A stretch of DNA of 64,000 bases from Lactiplantibacillus xiangfangensis (GCF_001438845.1 NZ_JQCL01000035.1:1-64000), one strand, 5' to 3'. Shown: positions 18,183 through 32,051, numbered from the stretch's first letter. The notes: a model not told the origin generated them from the sequence alone. Numbers and translations are program-made.

Positions 18183-18317
18183 CTATGCAGACAATACTTT
18201 TCTGCCTCGTTGGCGTCGACGGGCTAACACTTTACGGCCATTGCTGGTGCTCATCCGTTTGCGGAAACCATGGACACGTTGACGATGCCGCTTCTTTGGT
18301 TGGTAAGTTCTCTTCAT
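18183..18317 (-). CDS. rpmH: 50S ribosomal protein L34
   Basis: A 44-residue, very basic ribosomal protein beginning [18 protein letters not shown], the family signature, and ending in GRKVLSA. An in-frame ATG one codon earlier (18320) is also possible; GGAGG spacing of 7 favours 18317. It is divergent from dnaA across oriC, the usual Firmicutes arrangement. Confidence 0.97.
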   Translation of the reverse strand: MKRTYQPKKRHRQRVHGFRKRMSTSNGRKVLARRRQRGRKVLSA

Positions 18318-18479
18318 CATGACACCTCCTTCTCCATAATGACATGAATCAATTCGATTAAGTCGTTATTTTCAAAACGCAGTCTAATCCTAAACGCATT
18401 TCCTGACTACTATAGCATATATTATTTAATTTGAAAACCGGAAAATAGAATTTTCACCCCTAAATTTGCGGAAATTTTA

Positions 18480-18780
18480 GTAGGGAACTCGTGAGTAACC
18501 TTGTGGATTGTCCAAACCTAACTTTCCGTTATTCGCAGGCCGTCCACAACCCTTTCCACAAAATCACGGGGTGTGATTAAGTTATGCACAGGGCATTTAT
18601 CTGGTGTGTATAACTCTTAGAAACGTTATCATAGCAACCCTAGTTTTAAACTTGTTTTTGTGGATAACTCTTAGTCATTTTATTTTCGAGTTTCTTTTCG
18701 ACAGCCTGTGTATATTCCGTAAACACCCTGTGAATTATTCTAACTTTCACTTGTCCACCTGTGGAAAACTATAAATGTTC
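18480..18780. other. oriC, DnaA-box cluster upstream of dnaA
   Basis: The rpmH-dnaA gap holds a perfect DnaA box TGTGGATAA (18659-18667), a one-mismatch box TTATGCACA (18582-18590) and several partial boxes (TTGTGGATT, TTTCCACAA, CTGTGGAAA). This is the upstream half of the bipartite Firmicutes origin and probably also mediates DnaA autoregulation. Confidence 0.88.
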
Positions 18781-18823
18781 ATGCTAAAATGGAATTACGT
18801 TTTTTAAGAAAAGGGGTATCCAC

Positions 18824-20185
18824 GTGCTGGAACTTAATAACTTATGGAATCTCATTAAGTTCTCTTTGGAACAAGATCTCTCAGATATCACGTTCCAAAC
18901 GTTTGTCGCGCCGGCAAAACCGCTCCAACTAGATAATTCCCAAATGACGATCGAGGTACCAACGTCTTTACACCGCGATTATTGGGAAAAAAATCTGGCC
19001 GCTAAATTTACAGACCTTGCAATGGAAGCGACCCACGAGCAGATTCGTCCGGTCATGATAACGGAAGAAGAACGTCAGCAGCTTACGAAAAATTCGCAAG
19101 CCGACACCGGTAACGTTGCGATTGGTAAATCGACCACCGCAACTACCCCCACATTTATGCGGGAAACGAAACTCAACCCGAAATATACATTTGATACTTT
19201 CGTGATTGGCAAGGGGAACCAAATGGCCCACGCCGCTGCGTTAGTTGTGTCGGAAGAACCCGGGACAATGTATAATCCGTTGTTTTTCTACGGGGGCGTT
19301 GGTCTGGGGAAAACCCACCTAATGCACGCTATCGGCAACAAATTATTGGAGACAGATCCCACTCGGAACGTTAAATACGTCACCAGTGAGTCTTTTACTA
19401 ATGAATTGATCAACGCGATCCAGACGAAGAAGCAAGAAGCGTTTCGAGAAGAATACCGCAACGTTGATCTTTTGCTGGTTGACGATATTCAATTCTTTGC
19501 CAATAAGGAAGCAACTCAAGAAGAGTTCTTCCATACATTCAACGCGTTATATGAAGATGATAAACAAATCGTCTTGACATCTGACCGATTGCCCAACGAG
19601 ATTCCGCAATTGCAAGATCGTTTAGTATCGCGCTTCAAATGGGGGCTATCCGTTGATATTACGCCGCCGGATCTCGAAACCCGGATCGCAATTTTACGGA
19701 ACAAAGCTAACTTGGAAAAAATCGAAATTCCCGACGATACGCTTAGTTATATCGCCGGCCAAATTGATTCAAACGTTCGTGAACTTGAAGGGGCTTTAGC
19801 CCGCGTTCAAGCTTATTCGAAACTAAACAACTCACGGATCACGACTAGTTTAGTCGCGGATGCGTTGAAGAGTTTGCATCTCAGCAGTAAACTATCAGAA
19901 GTCTCGATCCCCGTCATTCAGGAAAAGGTCGCCAAGTACTACCACGTTACAATGGCCGAGCTTAAGGGGAAAAAGCGCAATAAACAAATCGTGACACCAC
20001 GGCAAATCGCGATGTACCTGTCACGCGAATTAACTGATAGTTCGCTACCACGAATCGGTAACGAGTTTGGCGGTAAGGATCACACGACGGTTATTCACGC
20101 GTATGATAAAATCGAAGCGGCCCTTAAAACAGACCCAGAATTGCAAAAAGCAATCGGTGATCTGAAAGGACAGCTAAAAGCTTAG
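18824..20185 (+). CDS. dnaA: Chromosomal replication initiator DnaA
   Basis: Binds DnaA boxes and melts the origin. The 453-residue protein has an N-terminal helicase-loading domain, a linker (about 85-115), an AAA+ domain with Walker [11 protein letters not shown] and Walker [10 protein letters not shown], and the C-terminal DNA-binding domain with [15 protein letters not shown]. The start is GTG at 18824 with AAGGGG upstream. It is flanked on both sides by DnaA boxes. Confidence 0.98.
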   Translation: MLELNNLWNLIKFSLEQDLSDITFQTFVAPAKPLQLDNSQMTIEVPTSLHRDYWEKNLAAKFTDLAMEATHEQIRPVMITEEERQQLTKNSQADTGNVAIGKSTTATTPTFMRETKLNPKYTFDTFVIGKGNQMAHAAALVVSEEPGTMYNPLFFYGGVGLGKTHLMHAIGNKLLETDPTRNVKYVTSESFTNELINAIQTKKQEAFREEYRNVDLLLVDDIQFFANKEATQEEFFHTFNALYEDDKQIVLTSDRLPNEIPQLQDRLVSRFKWGLSVDITPPDLETRIAILRNKANLEKIEIPDDTLSYIAGQIDSNVRELEGALARVQAYSKLNNSRITTSLVADALKSLHLSSKLSEVSIPVIQEKVAKYYHVTMAELKGKKRNKQIVTPRQIAMYLSRELTDSSLPRIGNEFGGKDHTTVIHAYDKIEAALKTDPELQKAIGDLKGQLKA

Positions 20186-20340
20186 TGTGGATAAAATTGA
20201 ATAAGTCCTAAAGTTTTCCACAACTTATGCACATGTGGAAAACTTTGTAACGACTGGCTTCTTTATACTTTTCCACATTACCCACCGCCCTACTATTACT
20301 ACGAACTTTTATTTATTAATCTATATCTAGGCTTGCGTCC
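20186..20340 (+). other. oriC unwinding region between dnaA and dnaN
   Basis: A perfect DnaA box TGTGGATAA (20186-20194) begins right after the dnaA stop. Further boxes are TTTTCCACA (20214), TTATGCACA (20225) and TTTTCCACA (20269-20277). The last is followed by a GC-rich step, the DnaA-trio array CTACTATTACTA (20290-20301) and an AT-rich tract (20303-20330). This is the order of the basal unwinding system known from Bacillus. Confidence 0.88.
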
Positions 20341-20360
20341 CTAGAAGAGAGGATCAACTT

Positions 20361-21500
20361 ATGAAATTCACGATCAATCGATCAGCCTTTATTAAAGAGT
20401 TAAATAACGTGCAACGCGCAATCTCATCAAAAACGACAATTCCGATTTTAACGGGGTTAAAATTAGACGTTGCTAGTGACGCCATTACTTTAACCGGTAG
20501 TGACGCTGATATTTCTATTGAAACTACGATTCCTGCTAACGATGACAACAATACGTTAGTCGTTGAAGAATCCGGTTCAGTCGTTTTACCAGCCCGGTTC
20601 TTCAGCGAAATTGTTAAAAAATTACCCGAAGATACCATGACAGTCGCCGTCGTTGATGGGTTCCAAACCCAAATCACTTCTGGCGCCGCTTCATTTACGA
20701 TCAACGGCTTAGACCCAGAAAACTATCCGCACTTACCTGAAATTGACACGACCAATACCATCACCTTAGCGGGTGACGTCTTTAAAGAATTGATCGGCCA
20801 AACCGTTATCGCAGTTTCTAATCAAGAAAGTCGGCCCATTTTAACGGGGGTTCACTTTATCTTGAAAGACGGCGAATTCCTCGCAGTTGCAACGGATTCA
20901 CACCGGTTAAGTCAACGTAAGATTAAATTACCAGAAGCTAATAATGCCGATTATGACGTGATCATCCCCGGAAAGAGTTTAACGGAACTATCCCGGATGA
21001 TTGGTGACGATAATCCAGACGTTCAGATGCGGTTATCAGAAAACCAAGTCCTATTTGTGTTAGGTAACACTTCGTTTTATTCCCGTTTACTCGAAGGAAA
21101 CTACCCGGATACATCGCGGTTGATTCCAAAGGATTCCAACACGACGGTCGAAATCGAAGCACCGGCTTTATCCGCTGCAATCGAACGGGCCTCACTGTTA
21201 TCCCATGAAAGTCGGAATAACGTTGTGCGCTTCTCCGTTAACCCAAGCGATAAAACCATTACGATTTTTGGGAACTCACCCGACGTTGGTGAAGTAACTG
21301 AAAAGCTGCAACCCGCTGAGTTAGATGGCGAAGAACTCGAAATTTCCTTTAACCCGGATTACATGAAAGAAGCCTTGCGTTCATTTGGCCAGGCCATGAT
21401 CAAGATTTCATTCACCATGGCACTCCGGCCGTTTACGCTGGTGCCAACTGAAGAAGGCGAAAACTTTATTCAGTTGATCACGCCGGTACGGACGTTCTAA
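20361..21500 (+). CDS. dnaN: DNA polymerase III beta subunit (sliding clamp)
   Basis: The ring-shaped processivity clamp for the replicative polymerase. The 379-residue protein has three repeated clamp domains; FTINRSAFIKELNNVQRAIS opens the first and the C-terminal LVTPVRTF-like ending (ITPVRTF) is typical. GAGAGGA precedes the ATG. A strong terminator follows, so dnaN does not run into the S4/recF unit. Confidence 0.97.
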   Translation: MKFTINRSAFIKELNNVQRAISSKTTIPILTGLKLDVASDAITLTGSDADISIETTIPANDDNNTLVVEESGSVVLPARFFSEIVKKLPEDTMTVAVVDGFQTQITSGAASFTINGLDPENYPHLPEIDTTNTITLAGDVFKELIGQTVIAVSNQESRPILTGVHFILKDGEFLAVATDSHRLSQRKIKLPEANNADYDVIIPGKSLTELSRMIGDDNPDVQMRLSENQVLFVLGNTSFYSRLLEGNYPDTSRLIPKDSNTTVEIEAPALSAAIERASLLSHESRNNVVRFSVNPSDKTITIFGNSPDVGEVTEKLQPAELDGEELEISFNPDYMKEALRSFGQAMIKISFTMALRPFTLVPTEEGENFIQLITPVRTF

Positions 21501-21528
21501 GTAGCTGAATAAATATACAAAGGCACCT

Positions 21529-21567
21529 AAAAAGGGCGTCATTTCTAATTGAAATGACGCCCTTTTT
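21529..21567. terminator. Terminator of dnaN
   Basis: Perfect inverted repeat AAAAAGGGCGTCATTTC / complement around a TAATT loop, ending in TTTTT. It is symmetrical, 28 bases after the dnaN stop. Confidence 0.92.
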
Positions 21568-21900
21568 GATTGGCATTAAGTGACTATAAGCGGTGATATA
21601 ACTAGCTCAAAGCAATGATGTAACTTTTGAAGTTCAACAAAATGAATAATTAAAATAGGCTCTTGAATACTAGTATGCATTCTTATTCGACCAAAAAAGC
21701 TTAACCAGCTAACATCCCGTTAGGTTGAAATGAATGGCGGCGTATGAAAATCGATTTACATTGATTTTTAGGGCAAAAAAACAGGTGATTTTATTAAAAA
21801 TCGCAAATTTTGGGAATTTTAGCAAATTTACCCCCCGGTTAGTACCCCAACATTAAATCAGCTTAAATCGTCTTAAAATGGCTCTGAGCACGGTTATAAA
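21568..21900. other. Intergenic, AT-rich, nothing recognised
   Basis: More than 300 bases between the dnaN terminator and the next promoter, with A/T-rich tracts and no coding potential or clear structure. Proximity to oriC might explain the base composition. Confidence 0.4.
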
Positions 21901-21929
21901 TTGAATTTTCATTAAAAAACAAGTATAAT
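21901..21929 (+). promoter_or_regulatory. Promoter of the S4-recF-gyrB operon
   Basis: TTGAAT (21901-21906) and TATAAT (21924-21929) are separated by 17 bases. It drives the S4 protein gene 79 bases downstream, and by overlap recF and gyrB. Confidence 0.75.
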
Positions 21930-22007
21930 ATAACCTGTTGAGGCGTGTCTTAAAGCACGCCACTACGACGCTGATAGCTTGTAAACGAAGGTAAGGCAGG
22001 TGACATT

Positions 22008-22241
22008 GTGAAACAGCCAGTAGATATTAGAACGCCATATATGACGTTAGGGCAACTCTTAAAAGAAGTCGCCATCATTGGATCAGGTGGTCAGGCAAAA
22101 TGGTTTTTGAAAGAAACAACCGTTCTTGTTAATGGTGAACCAGATGATCGGCGGGGACGTAAACTTTATCCAGGCGATACGATTGAAGTTGCGGACCACG
22201 GATCATTTTTTATTCGCGGCAATCAAGAAACGACTGATTAG
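22008..22241 (+). CDS. S4-domain RNA-binding protein (YaaA/RlbA type)
   Basis: A 77-residue protein made of a single S4 RNA-binding domain (TLGQLLKEVAIIGSGGQAKW, then VLVNGEPDDRRGRKLYPGD). It is found between dnaN and recF in many Firmicutes and thought to act on ribosomes, but its exact role is not settled. The stop codon is directly followed by the recF ATG, so the two are translationally coupled. Confidence 0.92.
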   Translation: MKQPVDIRTPYMTLGQLLKEVAIIGSGGQAKWFLKETTVLVNGEPDDRRGRKLYPGDTIEVADHGSFFIRGNQETTD

Positions 22242-25309
<3,068 letters not shown>

Positions 25310-25389
25310 TTTGCCAGGTGCGCTATTTAGCCTAGTTGGTCTAAACGCTAAGAGGACAACAACGGCAGTCAATGAAGGAGGATCTTGTT

Positions 25390-27951
25390 TTGGCTGATTC
25401 AGATTTATCAAATAATCGAATAACAGACATGAACCTCTCCAAAACCATGCGGACGTCATTTTTGAGCTACGCGATGAGTGTTATCGTTGCGCGGGCGTTA
25501 CCGGATGTGCGAGATGGGTTAAAACCAGTTCATCGCCGTATTCTTTACGGGATGAGTGAACTTGGTGTGACGCCGGATAAGCCGTATAAAAAATCGGCCC
25601 GGATCGTCGGGGACGTCATGGGGAAGTATCATCCCCATGGTGACTCCGCAATTTATGAATCAATGGTGCGGATGGCCCAAGACTTTAGTTACCGCTACAT
25701 GTTAGTGGATGGTCACGGGAACTTTGGTTCAGTCGATGGTGACGGTGCCGCTGCGATGCGGTATACCGAAGCCCGGATGAGTAAAATCGCGGTTGAAATG
25801 TTGCGGGATATTAACAAGGACACCGTTGACTACCAACCGAACTACGATGATACTGAACGGGAACCAGAAGTTTTACCAGCGCGTTTTCCGAACCTGTTAG
25901 TTAACGGGGCAACCGGGATCGCCGTTGGGATGACCACCAATATTCCACCGCATAACTTGTCAGAAGTGATTTCAGCAATTCACATGTTGATGGATAATCC
26001 AGATTCAACCACTGCGGACTTGATGGAAGCTTTACCAGGGCCTGATTTTCCAACTGGCGGGATCGTCATGGGTAAATCCGGTATTCGGAAAGCTTATGAA
26101 ACTGGTCGTGGCAATATTATTGTCCGCGCCAAAGTCGACATCAAGGAAGAAAAGAACGGTAAGCAACGGATTATCGTCAACGAATTGCCATACATGGTCA
26201 ACAAAGCGAAGCTGATTGAACGGATTGCGACGCTAGCACGGGACAAAGAAATTGAAGGCATCACCGACATTAACGATGAAAGTGACCGTGAAGGGATGCG
26301 GGTCGTCATTGATGTTCGGCGCGATGCCAGTGCTTCCGTGATCTTAAACAATTTGTATAAGATGACGCTGATGCAAACGAACTTCGGTTTCAACATGTTA
26401 GCAATCGTTAAGGGTGCCCCAAAGGTCTTGAGTTTAAAGCAAATTCTGATCTATTACTTGGAACACCAAGAAGAAGTTATTCGTCGGCGGACCGCGTTTG
26501 ATTTGAAGAAGGCGCAAGCCCGTGCCCACATTTTGGAAGGGTTGCGGATTGCGCTCGACCATATTGATGAAATTATTGCGATCATCCGTAAATCACAGAC
26601 GAGTGAAATTGCGAAGAACCAGTTGATGGATAACTACGGTTTATCCGACAAACAAGCCCAAGCCATTTTGGATATGCGGCTCGTGCGGTTAACTGGTTTG
26701 GAACGTGAAAAGATCGAAAGTGAATACCAAGACTTATTGAAGTCAATTGCGGACTACAAAGCGATTTTAGCCAGCAAGGAACGGATCAACCAGATTATTT
26801 ACGAAGAATTGCTAGAAATCCAACGTAAATTTGGCGATCCACGCCGGACTGAATTAATGATTGGTGAAGTCTTAAGCCTAGAAGACGAAGACTTGATCGA
26901 AGAAGAAGAAGTGGCCGTTACCTTAACGCACAACGGTTATATCAAACGGTTACCAACGACTGAATTCAAGTCGCAACACCGTGGTGGCCGTGGGATTCAA
27001 GGGATGGATGTCCATGATGATGACTTCATCGAACACTTATTAACGACGTCGACCCACGATGTCCTCCTCTTCTTCACCAACGCCGGGAAAGTCTACCGGA
27101 TGAAGGCGTATGAGATTCCTGAGTACGGTCGTACGGCTAAGGGGATTCCAGTGATTAACCTGTTAGGGGTTAACTCTGGTGAAAAGATCCAAGCCGTTGT
27201 GAACGTCTCGGGTAGTGATGATAATTCCGATAAGTTCTTGTTCTTTACGACCGTTAAAGGGGTCGTTAAACGGACACCCGTCCAAGAGTTTGCCAATATC
27301 CGGAGTAACGGGTTAAAGGCAATTACCTTGAAGGACGACGATGAATTAATCGGCGTAACCATCACGGACGGTCATCAAAACGTGATTATCGGAACCCACG
27401 ACGGCTATGCCGTTAGTTTCGACGAAGGTGCGGTTCGTTCAATGGGACGGACAGCAACCGGGGTCCGCGGGATTCGATTACGGGATGACGACTTCGTCAT
27501 TGGTTTTGATATTTTGAAACCTGACAGCAACGTCTTTATCATTACCGAAAAGGGTTATGGTAAACAGACGCCCGCTAGCGATTACCCAATTAAGGGTCGT
27601 GGCGGTAAGGGGATCAAGACGGCCAACGTGACTGAAAAGAACGGTCACTTAGCTGGTTTGACGACCGTTGAAGGCGCCGAAGATATCATGGTCATGACGG
27701 ACCAAGGTGTGATGATTCGTTTCAACATTACGACGGTCTCACAAACTGGACGGGCCACCCTCGGGGTTCGCTTAATCCGGCTTGATGACGGTGGTAAAGT
27801 TGCCACGATGGCTAAAGTCGACCAAGCAACGGACGATGAAGCAGAAGACGACCAAGCAGACTCAGCAACCACTGACGATGCGACGGAAGCTCCAACCACG
27901 CCCGTAACGAATGATTCGGATTCAGACACGACCGATAATGATCAAGCATAA
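25390..27951 (+). CDS. gyrA: DNA gyrase subunit A
   Basis: The DNA-cleaving subunit. It has the breakage-reunion domain with catalytic Tyr in [12 protein letters not shown], a wild-type-looking resistance region ([12 protein letters not shown]) and six C-terminal beta-pinwheel blades with the GyrA box QHRGGRG. A highly acidic tail of about 40 Asp/Glu/Thr-rich residues follows. I chose TTG 25390 because AGGAGG lies 9 bases upstream; an in-frame ATG at 25372 overlaps that site and lacks its own. It follows gyrB by about 80 bases. Confidence 0.97.
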   Translation: MADSDLSNNRITDMNLSKTMRTSFLSYAMSVIVARALPDVRDGLKPVHRRILYGMSELGVTPDKPYKKSARIVGDVMGKYHPHGDSAIYESMVRMAQDFSYRYMLVDGHGNFGSVDGDGAAAMRYTEARMSKIAVEMLRDINKDTVDYQPNYDDTEREPEVLPARFPNLLVNGATGIAVGMTTNIPPHNLSEVISAIHMLMDNPDSTTADLMEALPGPDFPTGGIVMGKSGIRKAYETGRGNIIVRAKVDIKEEKNGKQRIIVNELPYMVNKAKLIERIATLARDKEIEGITDINDESDREGMRVVIDVRRDASASVILNNLYKMTLMQTNFGFNMLAIVKGAPKVLSLKQILIYYLEHQEEVIRRRTAFDLKKAQARAHILEGLRIALDHIDEIIAIIRKSQTSEIAKNQLMDNYGLSDKQAQAILDMRLVRLTGLEREKIESEYQDLLKSIADYKAILASKERINQIIYEELLEIQRKFGDPRRTELMIGEVLSLEDEDLIEEEEVAVTLTHNGYIKRLPTTEFKSQHRGGRGIQGMDVHDDDFIEHLLTTSTHDVLLFFTNAGKVYRMKAYEIPEYGRTAKGIPVINLLGVNSGEKIQAVVNVSGSDDNSDKFLFFTTVKGVVKRTPVQEFANIRSNGLKAITLKDDDELIGVTITDGHQNVIIGTHDGYAVSFDEGAVRSMGRTATGVRGIRLRDDDFVIGFDILKPDSNVFIITEKGYGKQTPASDYPIKGRGGKGIKTANVTEKNGHLAGLTTVEGAEDIMVMTDQGVMIRFNITTVSQTGRATLGVRLIRLDDGGKVATMAKVDQATDDEAEDDQADSATTDDATEAPTTPVTNDSDSDTTDNDQA

Positions 27952-28007
27952 TATAGACATTAAACTGCAGCTGCTTTAAGTGGGCCTGCAGGTCATAACG
28001 ATAAGTA

Positions 28008-28055
28008 AACATCCCCTAAGTGGCCAGTTTAAGGCTACTTGGGGGATGTTTTTTT
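28008..28055. terminator. Terminator of gyrA
   Basis: Stem AACATCCCCTAAGT / ACTTGGGGGATGTT followed by seven T residues. Confidence 0.9.
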
Positions 28056-28119
28056 AATCTGCTAAAGGTTGAAAAGTCTAAAACTGCTATTAACACCGCA
28101 ACAGTAGCGATAGTTATTC

Positions 28120-28310
28120 CTGAATTATCCGCTCCGTCGGGTAAGTCCTGGTGTGCTATGGGGGACGGTCGCAGCCACACTGCGGTCTGCGACCTCGATA
28201 CAAAGCCGACAGCCCGCGTCTTTGTATCGCCCCGCAAGATTAGCAGACAAGAAACGTCTGCCAATCTTGCCGACACAGCACACCAAGACTACCCGACTGC
28301 GCTCAAAACA
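28120..28310 (-). repeat. Structured repeat unit A, copy 2
   Basis: The outer stem GTCGGGTA (28136)/TACCCGAC (28290) continues into GGTGTGCT (28150)/AGCACACC (28277). Inside are GGTCGCAG 28167/CTGCGACC 28187, CGATACAAA 28196/TTTGTATCG 28221 and GCAAGATTAGCAGAC 28234/GTCTGCCAATCTTGC 28256. Compared with copy 1, three of four stems have changed on both strands. Junctions GTGTCGGCA and GCGGGGC (minus strand) are identical. It lies between two terminators with no gene. Confidence 0.88.
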
Positions 28311-28500
28311 GTCTTACTATTGTTATTACTTACTGTCAGTGGTAACCGGACTCACTCACAAGTAGCTAAGTCGTATTAGTCTAATACTGATACAACAGTA
28401 ATCAGTCCCTAAATTTAATTTTCAACCTTTAGATATCCGTCTAAGGTTGCAAATTAGTTGTTTATAACCTAGTCCGGTTGCCACTGATTATCCGTCAAAA
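28311..28500. repeat. Remnant flank of the composite repeat, locus II
   Basis: Contains TCTTACTATTGTTATT (28313) and CAACAGTAATCAGTCC then CTAAATTTAATTTTCAACC, matching the right flank of locus I. Between them TCAGTGGTAACCGGACT (28338) corresponds to the outer arm of unit B, but the B core is missing. A second arm AGTCCGGTTGCCACTGA lies near 28471. Confidence 0.6.
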
Positions 28501-28574
28501 TAACGATTACTACTTTTACAATATTGACGGTGATTTTGGGCTTTTCGGACTTTTGAGAAAAATAACAAAGAAAT

Positions 28575-28633
28575 CAAAAAAGCCCTACTAAGCTGAGTTT
28601 GATTATCGCTAACCAAACTTTGCTTAGTAGGGG
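28575..28633 (-). terminator. Terminator of the LPQT surface protein gene
   Basis: On the minus strand CCCTACTAAGC pairs with GCTTAGTAGGG and is followed by CTTTTTTG, about 75 bases after the adhesin stop. Confidence 0.85.
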
Positions 28634-28706
28634 GTGGTGTCAACGCGTGAACGAGGTATTGTTGATATTGGGTTAAGGTTGCGATTGGGCAATCCGCCTT
28701 TCTGAA

Positions 28707-31700
28707 TTAGTGACGACGTAAATCAAGGTAACCAAGTCCGATACCAAAGAGGATTGCTAAGCAACCGATAATTGTGTCGATCATTGCGTTGTGATTCTCA
28801 TCGGTTTGCGGCAACTTTTCTGATGTTGAGGCGGTTGAACTTGGCTGTGCCTTGGCTTGAATCTGTGGGCGTACACGTTGAGCCGGTACAGCTGGCGCTG
28901 CGGGCACTGGCTTGCTCAGTGCTGGTGCGTTTGGCTTAGTTGGTTCGGTGACGCTAGGTTTCACTGGCGTCGTTGTTTCTGGCTCAGTCGGCTTGGTTTC
29001 CGGCTTAACTGGTTCAGTGACGCCAGGTTTTTCTGGTTCGCCGGGCTGACTCGGCGTTGTTGGCGTTACGGGTGGTGTCGGTTGACCAGGCGTTTCCGGT
29101 TCGTTTGGTTCGTTAGGGTTGCCAGGCTCACTAGGTTCATTAGGTTCACTAGGTTCTTCTGGTTCGGTAACCAAGTCTGGCCGATCAATCTCGGTGGTGG
29201 CACTACCGTCATTGTCGTTGTCGTCAGTGTAAAGTACGGCGTTGTCAAAGACGGCGGCACCATTTGCGGTATTGGTCTTTGTTTGATAGGTCAAGTCAAA
29301 GTCATTTGTAACGGTTCCTGCGACTTTAAAGGTCAGGGTGTGATCCGTTACCGTTACGGACAACGGTAACGTTTGGCCGGCCTCATCGATAGCTTTAGCG
29401 CTGTCAGTAACGTAAGTTTGGTTATTGCTGAAGGTATCGGTAATGACTGGATTAATTAAAGTATTGCCATTCGCATTAATACCAATGGTCCAATTAATGG
29501 TGGTCATGTCGTTGGGATCGTTCCAAGCGGCTTCTTTGGATACGTCAATTGGTACTTTGACTGTCGGCGGCGCTTCACGATCGATGGAGCTACTACCTTC
29601 CGCGTGATTGTTGTTATCGTCATCAACGATTGCGGCGTTGTCAAAGGTTGCCGCACCCGTGGCTTCGTTCGTTGTCGTCTGATAAGTTAACGTTAAATCG
29701 CTGCTTAATTCACCCGTAAACGTGATGGTCAGGGTTTGACCATTGATAGTGACGGTCGTTGGCACTTGGTTACCGTCGGCATCGACCGCTTTAGCACTGT
29801 CAGTAACGTAAGTTTGGTTGTTGCTGAAAACATCCGTTACGACGGGATTCTTGAGCGTATTGCCGTTAGTATTGATTTGCAATTGCCAATTAATGCGATT
29901 TTGGTCGTTAGGGTCAGACCAAGCGGCAGTCTTAGTCAGACTAATCGGATCTTTAGCTGGCTCAACCGTTGGCCCCTCGCGCTCGATCGAAGTGTTAGCC
30001 TCCGCGTGATGGTTAGCATCATCGTTGACGACCGCGGCGTTGGTAAAGGCGTCCGCACCCGTTGGGGTATTGGTGGTCGTCTGGTAGGCTAGTTGGACAT
30101 CGGTTGAGAATTCTCCTATCAGTTCGAAAGTTAACTGATGGCCGTTGACACTGGCGATAACGGGGATTTGGCCGGTAGTATCACGAGCCGTAACGCTATC
30201 AACAACGTAAGTCTGGTTATCACTTAATTGGTCGGTAATAACGGGGTTGTTTAATTGTTGACCATGGGTAGCAATGTTTAGGGCCCAGTTAATCTTGGTT
30301 TGGTCGTTAGGATCAAGCCAAGTTGCGGCCTTCGTCATGGTGATTGGCACTTCTGGTTCGGGTTCCCCAGGCGTCTCTGGCTCTTCAGAATCTTCGGTGA
30401 TTTCACGATCGATATCCGTGTTGGCCGCGGCCTGGTTGCCAGCGTCGTCCTCATAAACGGCGTCGTTAGCAAATTGTTCAGCCGAAGTCGGATCATTGGT
30501 TCTGGTTTGATAGGCGAGTTGAAAATCAGTCGTGTAACTTCCTGGAATCTTAAAGGTGACCTCGTTACCATCGACGGTCGCGGTAACTGGGATTGTTTCG
30601 TCCGTCGCGGTGACCGCAATAGCACTGCCAGGGATGAAAGTTTGGTTAGGACTCATGTGATCCGTGATGACCGGATTAACCAGCTGGTTGCCATTGGATG
30701 AAATCGTCAAATTCCAGCTGAGTTTGGTTTGATCATCGGGGTCAGACCAAGTCACAGCTTTAGCCATGCTGATTGGTGGCTTAGCTGGTTCAATCGTACG
30801 GTCGATTGTAGCGTCAGCGGAAGCTTCGTGACCAGCATCGTCCGTGTAGTTGGCATTGTTGGTAAAAGTTTCTAGCCCGCGAGTTGAAGTAATCGCACTT
30901 TGATAGGTCAGGTACAAATTAGTCGTAAAAGTGCCGACCGCCTTAAAGACAATCGAGCGGCCCGCCCCGCTGACACTAGTTGCCAGTAAAATTGGTTGGC
31001 CACTCGCAGTCGTCATCTTAGCGCTATTTGGCACGTAAGCCTGATTGTCGCTTAGATGGTCAACGATTTGCGGGTTAATGAGCTGATTATTATGTGCGTT
31101 GACCGTAATGTCCCAATTTAACTTAGATTGATCGTGTGGATCAGCCCAACTGACGGACTTATCCATGGTAACGGGTTCCTGAGGCGCCGGTTCACTAGGA
31201 CCCGGATTACTTGGGGCCGCTTCACGGGTAATCGTAGCGGCAGCGTTGGCTTGGCGGCCCTCGCTGTCACTATAATTAGCGTTGTTATTAAAGGATTCAG
31301 CACCGGTTGGTAACTTAGTTTGGGTCTGATAATCCAGCGTAATGTCTGATGTGAAGGCGCCGGATAGCTTAAAGGTCATACTATTCGTGAATAAACTTCC
31401 GGAAGCCGTTACGGCGACATTTTGACCCGCAGCGGTGGCGTGAACACTGCCAGCAACGTATTTCTGGTTGCTACTGAAAGTATCCTTAATGACCGGATTG
31501 GTCAGGGTGCCGCCGTTGTGGTTGATGGTTAATTGCCAGTTAATGACCGTTGGGTTTTTGGGATCGACCCAACTAGCAGTTTTACTCATTGAGATTGGTG
31601 CTGCTGGCGGGGCTTTGACCGGAACGTTAATTTTAAGCCAACCGTGTCGGTTAAGCGGGTTGTACTGAAAGTAGCGGTTAAATGTCATAACGCCGGTAGA

Positions 31701-32051
31701 ACTCCCCGTACCGATATGCACCGTGCCAATTGCAACGCCGCTACTGGTGTAGGCGGTAAAATCATCGTCGGCAGGGATGTAAACGTTGGGTGGCAGGGTG
31801 AAGGTCATGGTGTCACCGGCCCTAACGGTAACGCCGTTAGGAATACTCCAATTGTAATTGACGATGTATTCGCCGGGAGCTAGTTGAACGTCGTGCCCAA
31901 CGGTATTACCCTGAGCATCTTTGATGACGGCGCTATTCACGTCGACCCCCGTAGCTTGCACCTCACTTGCTCGACCAAGCAGGGGTGGACTCAGAATCAT
32001 GAGCGCTAGGCCGGTAACAGCTAGCAAAAAGAAGCGCCAAAACTTTTGCAT
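28707..32051 (-). CDS. LPQT-anchored repeat adhesin (collagen-binding-type domains)
   Basis: A 1114-residue cell-wall protein. A signal peptide (about 1-32, LAVTGLALMILSPPLLG) is followed by an N-terminal adhesin domain (to about 150). Then come six repeats of about 130 residues, each opening with a K..xW.DP.D....NW pattern (for example SKTASWVDP, TKAATWLDP, SKEAAWNDP), consistent with Cna-like domains stabilised by isopeptide bonds. A Pro/Glu-rich wall-spanning region and the sortase signal LPQTDEN, a hydrophobic segment and a basic tail complete it. The start is ATG 32051 with GGAGG 8 bases upstream. Ligand unknown. Confidence 0.92.
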   Translation of the reverse strand: MQKFWRFFLLAVTGLALMILSPPLLGRASEVQATGVDVNSAVIKDAQGNTVGHDVQLAPGEYIVNYNWSIPNGVTVRAGDTMTFTLPPNVYIPADDDFTAYTSSGVAIGTVHIGTGSSTGVMTFNRYFQYNPLNRHGWLKINVPVKAPPAAPISMSKTASWVDPKNPTVINWQLTINHNGGTLTNPVIKDTFSSNQKYVAGSVHATAAGQNVAVTASGSLFTNSMTFKLSGAFTSDITLDYQTQTKLPTGAESFNNNANYSDSEGRQANAAATITREAAPSNPGPSEPAPQEPVTMDKSVSWADPHDQSKLNWDITVNAHNNQLINPQIVDHLSDNQAYVPNSAKMTTASGQPILLATSVSGAGRSIVFKAVGTFTTNLYLTYQSAITSTRGLETFTNNANYTDDAGHEASADATIDRTIEPAKPPISMAKAVTWSDPDDQTKLSWNLTISSNGNQLVNPVITDHMSPNQTFIPGSAIAVTATDETIPVTATVDGNEVTFKIPGSYTTDFQLAYQTRTNDPTSAEQFANDAVYEDDAGNQAAANTDIDREITEDSEEPETPGEPEPEVPITMTKAATWLDPNDQTKINWALNIATHGQQLNNPVITDQLSDNQTYVVDSVTARDTTGQIPVIASVNGHQLTFELIGEFSTDVQLAYQTTTNTPTGADAFTNAAVVNDDANHHAEANTSIEREGPTVEPAKDPISLTKTAAWSDPNDQNRINWQLQINTNGNTLKNPVVTDVFSNNQTYVTDSAKAVDADGNQVPTTVTINGQTLTITFTGELSSDLTLTYQTTTNEATGAATFDNAAIVDDDNNNHAEGSSSIDREAPPTVKVPIDVSKEAAWNDPNDMTTINWTIGINANGNTLINPVITDTFSNNQTYVTDSAKAIDEAGQTLPLSVTVTDHTLTFKVAGTVTNDFDLTYQTKTNTANGAAVFDNAVLYTDDNDNDGSATTEIDRPDLVTEPEEPSEPNEPSEPGNPNEPNEPETPGQPTPPVTPTTPSQPGEPEKPGVTEPVKPETKPTEPETTTPVKPSVTEPTKPNAPALSKPVPAAPAVPAQRVRPQIQAKAQPSSTASTSEKLPQTDENHNAMIDTIIGCLAILFGIGLGYLDLRRH

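Noticed and set aside
28020-28379. A 119-codon plus-strand frame in the intergenic repeat at 28 kb
   Set aside because: It overlaps the gyrA terminator and the structured unit; the equivalent units at 16 and 38 kb do not keep the frame.
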